64,000 nt of DNA, from positions 7,573,001 through 7,637,000 of the forward strand of contig FNSS01000001.1 in NCBI GenBank assembly GCA_900104855.1, in the 5' to 3' direction. Below are positions 53,101 to 60,649 of this stretch, piece after piece. Below the pieces are notes generated by a model. That model was not told where the DNA came from, searched no databases, and was given only the letters and a program-made list of their open reading frames with translations. Origin of the DNA: Rhizobiales bacterium GAS188 (GTDB lineage Bacteria; Pseudomonadota; Alphaproteobacteria; Rhizobiales; Beijerinckiaceae). Position numbers and translations under genes: made by a program. Every line of letters starts with the position of its first letter. Positions within the stretch are counted from its first letter, which is position 1.

Positions 53101-54270
53101 GTTGCCCGAGCCGATCATCTGCAGATAGGTCTTGTCGGTCACCGCGGTGCCGCTGGCATCGAAGGCCTGGTAGTAGACGGCAAGCCAGCGATTCCCTCGG
53201 TTCGTTACATTGAAGCTGACCTTGCCGTCGGCAAAGCTCAACGACCCGTCGTCCAAATCAACACCGTACTGGCTGGTGAGGTTCTTGATCGTCCAGTCGG
53301 CAGCGGACGTCGCAGCGGCTCGCAGGGCTGCCTGTCGGACGGCGACGCCCGCCGGTGTCCCGGCGGCGCGGTCGACGACCGTCAGGCCGTGCGCGGTCAT
53401 CCAGCTGCGGCCCTTGAGCCAGGGCTGCTGCTTGAGCTCGCGCAAGACCGCCTGCACCACTGGGCGTGCCGCGTCGTCGACCGTGGGTGCGAGCTGATGA
53501 TGGGCGATCACGTTGACAGTCTTTCCGTCGACCTCCTGTGTCGGCCAGTCGAGGGGCTCGCCCTCGTGGTTCTTCAGGCCGTCCGCCGGGGACATGACGT
53601 TGCCTGCGGCGTCGCGCACCACCGTCTGCACGTACCAGGGATCGGAGACGCCGCTGTCGGGCCAATGGGTCGACAGATACGACCACAGGCCGGTCAGGCT
53701 CCTGGATTTGTCAACGACCCTCTTCACCTGGTGCGTCACCGAAGGATCGAACGATGAGATTTCCGGATGCTGCATCACCATCGAGATGGCGGTATCCTCG
53801 GGCGTCACGACAAGCGCCGCGTGGACATGCATATCCTCGTCATGGGCGCTGGCGTCCGCCGCTATGCCGTAGCGCTCGAAGAGAGCGGGCGCGGAATGCC
53901 CGTCACGGTGCCGCATGGCGCGGACCGCGCGCCGCACATGCGCGCTCGGAACCACCTGATAGATCGTCGCGATGGAGTCCGTGAGCGCGTTCGGGTCGCG
54001 CGACGCATAGCCAATCCAGTGCAGGCTCGCCGCGTCGCTCGTCACCTCGACGTCCTCGCAATAGTGCGAGATCCGCGCCAGCTGCTCGGCTGTCATCGCG
54101 GCGAGCGCCTTGTTGTGCTTGGCGTGCGCCTGGCGTGTCGCGTGGGTATGCCGCGTCAGCCTGGGGCGATGCTTATGCCCCCGTATCCTGAACTCCTCGT
54201 CCATCGGCAGATGCGCGAGATGGCTGAGGTCGAAATGCAAGGTGACGCGTTCGGTCGCGCGGGCGCTCAT
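50128..54270 (-). CDS. 1380-residue protein with membrane-like core, NHL-like repeats and W-D-Y modules
   Basis: First gene of the leftward operon, start at MSARATERVT (54270). Residues ~25-60 are His/Arg/Lys-rich. Around residues 435-520 there are two or three hydrophobic segments (SFISYAMPALLLALTVGFGG; ALVSVGILATSVGTMTM; AAGVLLSYALNEL), so the protein may insert in a membrane although it has no signal peptide. Residues ~735-800 (ATVTTERSGEWTVHD) and ~1180-1275 (FEKGGLELGDGAKV...LWLLTDDNGVIYDLRH; AEWLIRDKTNTLTFDI) are the module shared with the pentapeptide protein. Residues ~1010-1110 look like NHL/beta-propeller strands (PDAMVVHPDGYAIAV; AVTVAADGRILVLEK). No family recognised for the whole. 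Confidence 0.88.
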   Translation of the reverse strand: MSARATERVTLHFDLSHLAHLPMDEEFRIRGHKHRPRLTRHTHATRQAHAKHNKALAAMTAEQLARISHYCEDVEVTSDAASLHWIGYASRDPNALTDSIATIYQVVPSAHVRRAVRAMRHRDGHSAPALFERYGIAADASAHDEDMHVHAALVVTPEDTAISMVMQHPEISSFDPSVTHQVKRVVDKSRSLTGLWSYLSTHWPDSGVSDPWYVQTVVRDAAGNVMSPADGLKNHEGEPLDWPTQEVDGKTVNVIAHHQLAPTVDDAARPVVQAVLRELKQQPWLKGRSWMTAHGLTVVDRAAGTPAGVAVRQAALRAAATSAADWTIKNLTSQYGVDLDDGSLSFADGKVSFNVTNRGNRWLAVYYQAFDASGTAVTDKTYLQMIGSGNCMFGAWLPTDSTTLSIDVPDTATSVHVLLGGLGHGYEDSDVDTKGILCTSFISYAMPALLLALTVGFGGKKWWIDFFANERNQKALVSVGILATSVGTMTMDANAVLAKVAETAAGVLLSYALNELALKICAYDSMQQLVDETPIIGIGLRILGCSASVLDMETTTIDVCKSPSTYTLEVKRSMTLNVTVKPDPTHGTSTQAPIWPKVADHWVITVQYRGGTTLRKAGPMPGADDAPITATFSKATQDELPSAPGDQFQITAAVYSSNNWMAGQWVSGWITAVPTDGDARSETGSIIEQLVKLTAGTSYYQREKLTFDGQSRDYVWANVVFGLPGALADSLSNGPVPQALIDAFWTKSVRLAAAATVTTERSGEWTVHDPAAGVDYSLIKAAIVDDDGTVIDYEIEVSNATHPGPIGTQDDLAQQDVSDLLGITINNLAYKVGYCYQAAKQNLPLDYGTTPVSNSMHLFETISSLAHPSAGMKSPTRGFARQPCIAFDQFGPAGLFELTPALEYMSELDAFTTPGPVSDDIAKAFVANGRPLPNGVTATVVTASAAWRLSAAGGQALFDLRRQIDVIKVFNAPAPEFSGNNFYLDTRTYDTGGLSHLRRIDLRDGTGPTFDYDTRKSFGAFLTANPDAMVVHPDGYAIAVSFDNHQMTIVKLPDDGVDEKAAPPALPFSGEGVREGLMRGPIAVTVAADGRILVLEKIGARVQAFDTFGNPVQCFAGDLSFTLDVALQADLDRGAVSKALIQTLQQHVPVNPTLPDRNLLTPLMTLPASLTGALDGGTITTELHDAFEKGGLELGDGAKVERTADSLWLLTDDNGVIYDLRHGGEGLDEIDVYRGSSLSIDVKAPAAEWLIRDKTNTLTFDIKKTSVLQVRKLVSVMPLKGPVSKSVVYLDLAIETKGFIYVLSYLPPVSGDLSPSDYRLDIYNPDGSPLTPDPNQHNGQINAARMTVDQWRTVFSLNYEQMPGPNGRMEPTVSQWIPTT

Positions 54271-54420
54271 AGGCTTCTCCTGGCAGGATGCGGCTTGTCC
54301 GTCCGATGGACTATCGAGCGGCGTATTCCCCCCATGCCGCAACCCGCTGAGCCTGCGGTCAGCCCGCTGCGAGTGCAGATCGGATATTCGAGAAACATAA
54401 GATGGCTTGGGGCGACTTCT

Positions 54421-54459
54421 CCGGTGACGGGTGACAGTCTGGCTGTCGCCCGTCACCGG
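54421..54459. promoter_or_regulatory. Long hairpin in the leader of the giant-protein operon
   Basis: CCGGTGACGGGTGACAG and CTGTCGCCCGTCACCGG pair over 17 positions with a single G-T/A-C type mismatch and a 5-base loop. It lies between the divergent starts at 54270 and 54640. There is no T-run, so a simple terminator is unlikely; an operator, an attenuator-like leader structure or an RNA-stability element are possible. The rest of the 369-bp gap holds no gene. Confidence 0.6.
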
Positions 54460-54639
54460 GTAAACGATCCTGAGGTATCAACAGACGGCTTTATGCCTCG
54501 CAGTCGTGGTTCGGAAAAACTCTGTTCCGGCAATGACTTGGCCTGCCAAACGCGGCGCAACAAATGGTGATGCTTTGGTCTGATACTGAAGTATAAGTCT
54601 CCCGATCAATCGCACAGAGCGGGTTCGGATAGGCCTTGC

Positions 54640-55335
54640 ATGAAGATTCTGGTTGTCGACGATCACGTCCTGATCCGCGAGGCGCTGCGCAATGTCTTTG
54701 TGGAATTGCAGGCCGATGCGACCGTGCTGGAAGCCCCGGATGGCAATCTGGCCCTGCGGCTGATCGAGCAACATGCCGACGTCGACCTCGTGGTCATCGA
54801 TCTCGGTCTGCCGGATCGCGACGGCTTCAGCTTGCTCGCTGAGTTGCGCGAACGTGATCCGCTGCTGCCGATCGTCGTACTGTCGGCCCGCAATGACCGA
54901 GCCAGCGTCATGAAGGCCCTCGATCTCGGGGCGCTCGGCTTCATTCCAAAGAACGGGCGGCGCGAAATCATGCTCAATGCCCTGCGGATCGTGCTGGCCG
55001 GCGGCATGTATATTCCTCCGGAGGCGCTGGCGCTCAGGGACGCTGCTCCGGCGGCTCCAGCACGGCCTGCCGCGCAGCAGCCGTCGGGCTTGCTCGACGA
55101 GCTCAACTTGAGCGCACGACAGATCGAGGTGCTAAGCCTCATGATGCGCGGCAAGAGCAACAAGGCGATCGGCCGAGCGCTGGCGTTGGCCGAGCCAACG
55201 GTGAAATACCACGTCACCGCCATACTCAAGGCGTTGAAGGTGACCAATCGCACAGAAGCCGTGATGACGGTCCTGGAGCGAGGTTGGGACCCGGCACGGA
55301 TCGCCATCGATGGATTGCAGGCGCGTCGCCTATGA
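54640..55335 (+). CDS. NarL/LuxR-type response regulator
   Basis: A 231-residue two-domain regulator. Receiver: VDDHVLIREALRN, phospho-acceptor Asp54 in LVVIDLGLPDRDGFSL; the usual Lys near 105 is in FIPKNGRR. A Pro/Ala-rich linker (~130-150) leads to the LuxR HTH (LSARQIEVLSLMMRGKSNKA ... PTVKYHVTAILKALKV). It is divergent from the giant-protein operon and converges on the hybrid kinase, overlapping its stop by 6 bases. It is the obvious candidate to control the divergent operon. Confidence 0.93.
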   Translation: MKILVVDDHVLIREALRNVFVELQADATVLEAPDGNLALRLIEQHADVDLVVIDLGLPDRDGFSLLAELRERDPLLPIVVLSARNDRASVMKALDLGALGFIPKNGRREIMLNALRIVLAGGMYIPPEALALRDAAPAAPARPAAQQPSGLLDELNLSARQIEVLSLMMRGKSNKAIGRALALAEPTVKYHVTAILKALKVTNRTEAVMTVLERGWDPARIAIDGLQARRL

Positions 55336-57612
55336 TTGGGCACCGACGGACGCCGGACTTCTCACAAGTTGATTGAGCATCAGGCGAAGCTTCATCGGGG
55401 GCACCGGCTTGTGCAGCAGCTGAAACCCACTGGCTCTTGCCTCACGCAAAGCTTCCGGCGAGGTGTCCCCGCTCATCAGGAATGCGGGTACGGACTGGCC
55501 GAAACGATCGCGCAATCGGGCGATCACCTCATAGCCGGTCGCCCCGTTCGCAAGATGATAATCCGAGATGATGATGTCGGGGCCCCATTCGTCGGCGACA
55601 AAGCGAGCGAGCGCCTGTTCGAAAGTGGCAGCGGTCGCGACGCGACAGCCCCAGCTCGCGAGCAGCCCACGGAGGCTCTCCAGGTTCATGGCGTCATCAT
55701 CGAGGACGAGCACGAGTTTGCCATCCAGCGAGTCCGGACGGGCCTGCGGAAGGCTGAGCGGCGGCGCGATCTCGGCCCGGCGAGGCGCCAGCGGAACGAA
55801 GATCGAAAAGCGCGAGCCTTTGCCTGGCGTCGAGGCCAGTTCGACCCTGTGACCAAGCAAGCGGCATAGCCGCTCGACGATGGCAAGACCGAGGCCTAAC
55901 CCTCGCTGCTGATCCTGGTGCTGCCCAACGAGCTGGGTGAACTCGCCGAAAACGTCGCGCTGCCGATCCGTCGGTATCCCTGGTCCGCTGTCGCAAACGT
56001 CGAGGCGCAACTCGCCGCCGCGATGCCGGCAGCCAACGACAACGCCCCCATCTGCGGCGAAGCGCACCGCGTTCGACACCAGATTTTGCAGGATTCTTTC
56101 CAGCAGAATGATGTCGCTCCGCACCCAAAGACTGCTCTTGACCACGCGCAACGACAATCCTTTGGCGCGCGCGGGGGCCGCGAAGGTGGCATCCATCCGC
56201 TCGAGCAGATGTGCTGCCGGAAATTCCGTCACGTCGGGGACAAGCACGCCGGCATCCAGCTTGGAGATATCCAGCAGGGACGCGAACAGCTCATTCATGT
56301 TCACGACGGCGCCATCGATCCGCTCGACCAGTTGGCGCCCCGCGCTTGTTGCCACATGCCCGCGCAACTGCCCGACGAACAAGCCCAGAGCATGCAGGGG
56401 TTGCCGGAGGTCGTGGCTCGCCACAGCAATGAAGCGGGATTTGGCCAGGTTGGCGAGCTCGAGCTCGCGCGTGCGCTCCTCGACCTTCCCTTCCAGGCTC
56501 GCATAGGACTCCTGGAGCTGCGTTGCCATGCTGTTGAACTGCGCGCCGAGAATTTCCAGCTCATCGCCCGATTTGAGCGCAAGTCGCTGGCTGAGGTCTC
56601 CGCTGCCGATCCTCGCTGCGCCTGCAGCCAGTGCCCGGATGGGCACGACCATCCTGCGTGCCAGCAACAGCCCGGCGAGCGAGGCGAGGATCAGCGCCAC
56701 GACCAGCACAAAGCCCGTTCGCCAGAGCGCCGCATGCAGCGGTGCCAGGGCTTCCTCGACCGGCGTCTCGACGAACACCCGCCACCCCAGCGGCGCAATC
56801 AGGGCGTTGGCGGCCAATACGGGCCGGTCGTTGATGTCCACCGTTGTCGTCTGGTCTTCGGGCAGAGCGGTCGACCTCCTGGCAAGCGCGGCACGCACCT
56901 GAGGAAGCTGCGAGAAATCGGCGCGGCTCAGCACCGGGGTCAGGTCCGAATGCGCAATCAGCCGGCCGTTGGCGTCGACCACATAGGCTCGGCCGCCGGC
57001 CCCGAGATTGAGCCGTGAGATCACGTCTCGAATGAATTTGAGATTGATGGCGACGACGCTGACCCCTGCATCGTGGCGCAGGCCAGCCAGCGCGAGCGTC
57101 ATGTAAGGTTCCGACCCGACCCGGAAATCGACTGGGCCGTAGTAGTGCTTGCTTGACAGGGCACCCACGAATGGCGCTTCGTTCGAGAGATCGGCGAGGC
57201 TGTTGACGACGTCGGGGGCTACCCGGGAGACGCGCAACCGCTCCCGGCCCGACGCATCGATCTTAGTGAATTCCGTGATCGGCGGCACCTGGTGCAGTAG
57301 CCGCACGAGGTCGAAACGCCACTCGTCGAGCTTGCTGTCGTCCCACGCCAAGTTCGCGACCCACCCGAGCTGGCTATCGATGTCCGCGACGAACTGGCCG
57401 ATTTTTGTGGCGGCAGCATCAGCCTGCTCCTGCTGAATGCGGATGCTCATCGCGGTGTAGTCGCGAATCGAAAACCGAAGCTGGAAGAGATCGTTGCAGA
57501 GCAGCGCAAGGCAAACGACGGTCACGAAAAACGCGACGTATTTCGGGAGCAGTCTGCCGCGAACCCTTCGCTGTCCGTCTGCTTGTGCGGGTCCGCGCCG
57601 GAGGAAGGTCAC
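55330..57612 (-). CDS. Hybrid sensor histidine kinase with periplasmic Cache domain
   Basis: A 760-residue protein: membrane helix ~24-41, periplasmic dCache-like domain ~45-290 (RAYVVDANGRLIAHSDL is the distal-module strand), second helix ~298-318, HAMP ~319-372, HisKA with VASHDLRQPLHAL and phospho-His400, ATPase with LVSNAVRFA, DSGPGIP and GLGLGLAIVERL, and a C-terminal receiver with Asp684 in IIISDYHLANG. The internal receiver implies a phosphorelay or self-damping. Its ATG overlaps the stop of the substrate-binding-protein gene by four bases. It faces the NarL-type regulator tail to tail. Confidence 0.93.
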   Translation of the reverse strand: MTFLRRGPAQADGQRRVRGRLLPKYVAFFVTVVCLALLCNDLFQLRFSIRDYTAMSIRIQQEQADAAATKIGQFVADIDSQLGWVANLAWDDSKLDEWRFDLVRLLHQVPPITEFTKIDASGRERLRVSRVAPDVVNSLADLSNEAPFVGALSSKHYYGPVDFRVGSEPYMTLALAGLRHDAGVSVVAINLKFIRDVISRLNLGAGGRAYVVDANGRLIAHSDLTPVLSRADFSQLPQVRAALARRSTALPEDQTTTVDINDRPVLAANALIAPLGWRVFVETPVEEALAPLHAALWRTGFVLVVALILASLAGLLLARRMVVPIRALAAGAARIGSGDLSQRLALKSGDELEILGAQFNSMATQLQESYASLEGKVEERTRELELANLAKSRFIAVASHDLRQPLHALGLFVGQLRGHVATSAGRQLVERIDGAVVNMNELFASLLDISKLDAGVLVPDVTEFPAAHLLERMDATFAAPARAKGLSLRVVKSSLWVRSDIILLERILQNLVSNAVRFAADGGVVVGCRHRGGELRLDVCDSGPGIPTDRQRDVFGEFTQLVGQHQDQQRGLGLGLAIVERLCRLLGHRVELASTPGKGSRFSIFVPLAPRRAEIAPPLSLPQARPDSLDGKLVLVLDDDAMNLESLRGLLASWGCRVATAATFEQALARFVADEWGPDIIISDYHLANGATGYEVIARLRDRFGQSVPAFLMSGDTSPEALREARASGFQLLHKPVPPMKLRLMLNQLVRSPASVGAQS

Positions 57613-58589
57613 TCGATCACCGCGTCGGCCCGCGAGAGCGTGATGCGCGGCAGCGTCAGGCCGAGTGACTTCGCGGTCCTCAGATTGATGACGAGGCAGA
57701 ACTTCTCCGGCCGCAGCACCGGCAGCTCGGCCGGCTTCTCGCCCTTGAGAATGCGGCCGGTATAGACGCCGGCCTGGCGATACTGATCGAGTTCGTCCGG
57801 ACCATAGCTCATCAACCCGCCGGCCTCGGCACTTTCGCGCTCGAAATAGATGGCAGGCAGGGCCAGGCGCGCAGCATAAGCGGCAAGTTCGACGCGGCGG
57901 TTGAGAAACAAGGTCGCGGGCGTGACCAGCAACGCATCGACATGTTTTTCGGGGAGGACGGCGAAGGCCGCGTCAATATCGCGATCCGTCCTTGCATAGA
58001 GAACCTCGATCTGCCGTCCGCTCTCTCCCACCACCCTTTGCGCCTGGCTGACGGTGGATTCGGCAGATGTGCTGTTGGGATTGACGAGCACGGCGATACG
58101 CCTGACCGTTGGTACGGCCTCGACCAGAAGCTCGAACCGCTTTGCCAAGAGCTCATGGTTCATCGAGGCGACACCCGTGATGTTGCCGCCGGGCCGGCTA
58201 AAGCTGGTGACGATGCCAAGCCGAACGGGATCGCCTGCAGTGCTGAACACGATCGGAATCGTCGTGGTCGCGGCCTTTGCCTCGACCGCCGCCGGCACGC
58301 TTCCCGGTGTCGCGATTACGGCCACGTGGCGGTTGACCAGGTCAGCCACAAGCTCCGGCAGGCGCGCGCGATCGTTTCGTGCCCAGCGATATTCAATCGT
58401 TACGTTTCGTCCCTCGACGAAGCCGGTCTCGCCCAACCCTTCGAGGAATGCCTTCACGGCGTTGAGGCTGACCTCGGGTGTGCCGGCGGTAACATAGCCG
58501 ACGACCGGCACAGGTGGCTCCTGCGAATGCGCGGTAAGCGGCCATGCCAATATGCTGCCAATCAGGGTGAAAAGCTCGCGCCGCCTCAT
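57609..58589 (-). CDS. ABC-type substrate-binding protein (PF04392-like)
   Basis: A 326-residue periplasmic binding protein. The export signal is MRRRELFTLIGSILAWPLTA. Family phrases are PVVGYVTAGTPE, LGETGFVEGRNVTIEYRWA, IPIVFSTAGDPVRLGIV and RPGGNITGVASM. The start is taken at 58589 rather than further upstream because it places the signal at the N-terminus. It is coupled (ATGA) to the hybrid kinase, with no permease or ATPase gene near. I infer that it delivers a ligand signal to the Cache domain of the kinase rather than feeding a transporter. Confidence 0.9.
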   Translation of the reverse strand: MRRRELFTLIGSILAWPLTAHSQEPPVPVVGYVTAGTPEVSLNAVKAFLEGLGETGFVEGRNVTIEYRWARNDRARLPELVADLVNRHVAVIATPGSVPAAVEAKAATTTIPIVFSTAGDPVRLGIVTSFSRPGGNITGVASMNHELLAKRFELLVEAVPTVRRIAVLVNPNSTSAESTVSQAQRVVGESGRQIEVLYARTDRDIDAAFAVLPEKHVDALLVTPATLFLNRRVELAAYAARLALPAIYFERESAEAGGLMSYGPDELDQYRQAGVYTGRILKGEKPAELPVLRPEKFCLVINLRTAKSLGLTLPRITLSRADAVIE

Positions 58590-58906
58590 TCGATCACGGC
58601 ATCCGGTCCGGCCAAAGCGCAGGGATACCCGGCGCGACGATTGAGAAAAGGACGATACCACGCATCGACAATTGCAATCCACTCGCGTTCGAGAAGGAAT
58701 TATCTCGCCCGGCGCGGCGGCGCACGCAAGCGCCAGGATGAGAGCCGAAGGGCCGAGACGAGAAGCGGCTCGGTTCGCGAAGACCCGCAGACTTCAATTG
58801 GCCGCCAAGCAAATGTCGATTGAATGCACTGTCACTGGAACCTGCACCGGAACCTGGGTCGACGGCGGAGTTCCTCCGCGCGCCGCCGACGATCGCGACC
58901 TGCCGG
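58590..58906. other. Intergenic, no gene recognised
   Basis: A 317-bp stretch between the substrate-binding-protein start and the stop of the quinone oxidoreductase gene. It must contain the promoter of the binding-protein/kinase operon. Short frames in it show no motif. Confidence 0.45.
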
Positions 58907-59881
58907 TCATGGGACGAGCAGCAGCTTGCCGATAGTCTTTCGGCTCTCCATGTCGGCATGTGCCATGGCCGCATCAGCCAGCGGATATTCGCCACCAATG
59001 CGGACCCTGAGCTTTCCTTCCGTGATCCAGTCGAACAGCTGTGCCGAACGGGCACGCAGCAATTCCGGCGTATGGATGTGGTCGAGGAAGGTCGCGTAGC
59101 CGATCTTGATGCTTTTCGGCAGGCTCATGATGTTGAGCGGCCCAGGACCGCCGAGGACGGGGCCATACCAGCAGAAGGTGCCTGATCGGCGCAGCGCGTC
59201 GAGCGACCCCTGGAAGGTCTTCGGCCCGGACCCGTCATAGACGACATGCACGCCCTCGCCGTTTGTCAGGCGGAATGCCTCCTCGGCGAACCGGCCCTCG
59301 GCGTCGACGATCACGTGATCGGCGCCGGCCTCCTTCGACGCAGCGACCTTATCGTCCGACGACACCCGTCCGATGACATGGCCGCCCCGCAGCTTGACGA
59401 TCTGGGTCAGCAGCAGACCGAGTCCACCCGCGGCTGCGTGGACGAAGGCGACGTCGCCGGGCTGCACTGGATAGAAGTTGGTCGCGAAGTGGCTGGCGGT
59501 AAGTCCCTGCATCATCACCGAGGCGGCCGTGCGATCGTCGATCGCGTCGGGAACCGGCACGAGCGAGGCGGCCGGGATCGCGATCCGCTCCGCATAGCTT
59601 CCCGGCGCATAGACCCAGGCCACGCGCTGGTCGGGGGCGACGCCTTCGACGCCGTCGCCCACAGCCAGGACCCGACCGGCGCCCTCGACGCCGAGGACCT
59701 TGGGGTTCGGCGTATCGATCCAGGCCACGCCCTGCCGCACGCCGATGTCCATGAAGTTGACGCCCGCGAAGGCGATCTCGACCAGCGCCTGGCCCGGCAC
59801 CACCACCGGGTCGGGGCGCTCGGCATGCTCCAGCATCTCGCGGCCCCCCGTACCGTTCATCACGACCGCCTTCATCGACAT
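58907..59881 (-). CDS. NADPH:quinone oxidoreductase-like MDR protein
   Basis: A 324-residue zinc-independent medium-chain dehydrogenase: GVNFMDIGVRQG, GVEGAGRVLAVGDGVEG, HAAAGGLGLLLTQIVKL (cofactor turn AAAGGLG) and YDGSGPKTFQGSLDALRRSG. It reduces quinones or enones in one- or two-electron steps. It lies 44 bp after a TetR gene on the same strand. The gap holds a half-operator that matches the TetR promoter, so it is probably repressed by that TetR. Confidence 0.92.
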   Translation of the reverse strand: MSMKAVVMNGTGGREMLEHAERPDPVVVPGQALVEIAFAGVNFMDIGVRQGVAWIDTPNPKVLGVEGAGRVLAVGDGVEGVAPDQRVAWVYAPGSYAERIAIPAASLVPVPDAIDDRTAASVMMQGLTASHFATNFYPVQPGDVAFVHAAAGGLGLLLTQIVKLRGGHVIGRVSSDDKVAASKEAGADHVIVDAEGRFAEEAFRLTNGEGVHVVYDGSGPKTFQGSLDALRRSGTFCWYGPVLGGPGPLNIMSLPKSIKIGYATFLDHIHTPELLRARSAQLFDWITEGKLRVRIGGEYPLADAAMAHADMESRKTIGKLLLVP

Positions 59882-59892
59882 GCTCCTTATCT

Positions 59893-59905
59893 GAATGATC
59901 GTTCC
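59893..59905. promoter_or_regulatory. TetR operator before the quinone oxidoreductase
   Basis: GAATGATCGTTCC; its complement GGAACGATCATTC differs in one base from GGAACGCTCATTC in the TetR promoter. It lies 12 bp upstream of the quinone oxidoreductase start. Confidence 0.55.
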
Positions 59906-59925
59906 ATAATTGGGAAAAAGAGGGG

Positions 59926-60495
59926 TTACTGGCGCAGCGCCTTGAGCGTCATGCCGGCGAGGCCGGTCAAGGCCGCGCGGTTGGCGCCGCCGCGCCCGGC
60001 GACGCGGATGCCGGCGATGTTCGCGATCAGAAACTCTGAGACCGCCTCAGGATCGAGATTGGACGCCACGTCACCGTCCCGCTGCGCGTCGCGGACACGG
60101 GCAACGATCGTGTCGCGCAGGGTCTTGGCCAACGGCGTGTGGACCTCGGAGAGATCGGGGCGGGAAACGCCGAACTCACAGATTGAGCTGACGCCCAGGC
60201 AAGGCTGACAAGCCGTCTCGACGACCCGACGCAGCATCGCATCGATCCCCTCGATGGCCCGAGCGCCGCTGCGGAGTGCCTCGAAGTGCGCCGCACACTC
60301 ACCCATCCCATAGCGGCGCACTGCAGAGAGGTAGAGCTGCCACTTGTCGCCGAAGGTGTCATAGAGGCTCTGGCGTCCGATACCCATCGCGTTGACGAGC
60401 ATCTCCGCCGAGGCGCCCTCAAACCCGTGCTCGCGGAATACGCCGATCGCGCCATCGAGCGCCGTGTCCGCATCGAATTCCCGTGGTCTTGCCAT
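59926..60495 (-). CDS. TetR-family regulator
   Basis: A 189-residue regulator: ATALDGAIGVFREHGFEGAS-like start, HTH SAEMLVNAMGIGRQSLYDTF, then GDKWQLYLSAVRRYGM. The C-terminal domain contains TACQPCLGVSSICEFGV with three Cys, as in electrophile- or redox-sensing TetR proteins (NemR-like). Immediately upstream of the quinone oxidoreductase gene, it should repress both genes and respond to a quinone or other electrophile. The family is certain, the inducer is inference. Confidence 0.92.
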   Translation of the reverse strand: MARPREFDADTALDGAIGVFREHGFEGASAEMLVNAMGIGRQSLYDTFGDKWQLYLSAVRRYGMGECAAHFEALRSGARAIEGIDAMLRRVVETACQPCLGVSSICEFGVSRPDLSEVHTPLAKTLRDTIVARVRDAQRDGDVASNLDPEAVSEFLIANIAGIRVAGRGGANRAALTGLAGMTLKALRQ

Positions 60496-60510
60496 CAGCC
60501 TCTATCTAAT

Positions 60511-60529
60511 CGTTCTGGAACGCTCATTC
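60511..60529. promoter_or_regulatory. TetR operator in the TetR promoter
   Basis: CGTTC-TG-GAACG (60511-60522) is a perfect 5-bp inverted repeat that overlaps GGAACGCTCATTC (60517-60529), the same element as upstream of the quinone oxidoreductase. This supports autoregulation. Confidence 0.55.
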
Positions 60530-60649
60530 AAGATAATCGTTGACGCACCCTTTGGGCGGCCGGTCAGCCGAATTCGCCGCGACCCCACATGGGGGTCAAT
60601 TTCGACTTCGGACAAGCAAACGACGGACAACACGGACTCGCAAAAGATC

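Noticed and set aside
49300-53757. Long plus-strand open frames opposite the giant genes (up to ~700 codons)
   Set aside because: They are antisense by-products of high GC and the regular codon pattern of the minus-strand genes; Arg/Asp/Gly-rich without motifs.
54120-54270. Kumamolisin (S53) propeptide-like N-terminus in the 1380-residue protein
   Set aside because: The resemblance is loose and no Ser-Glu-Asp protease domain follows.
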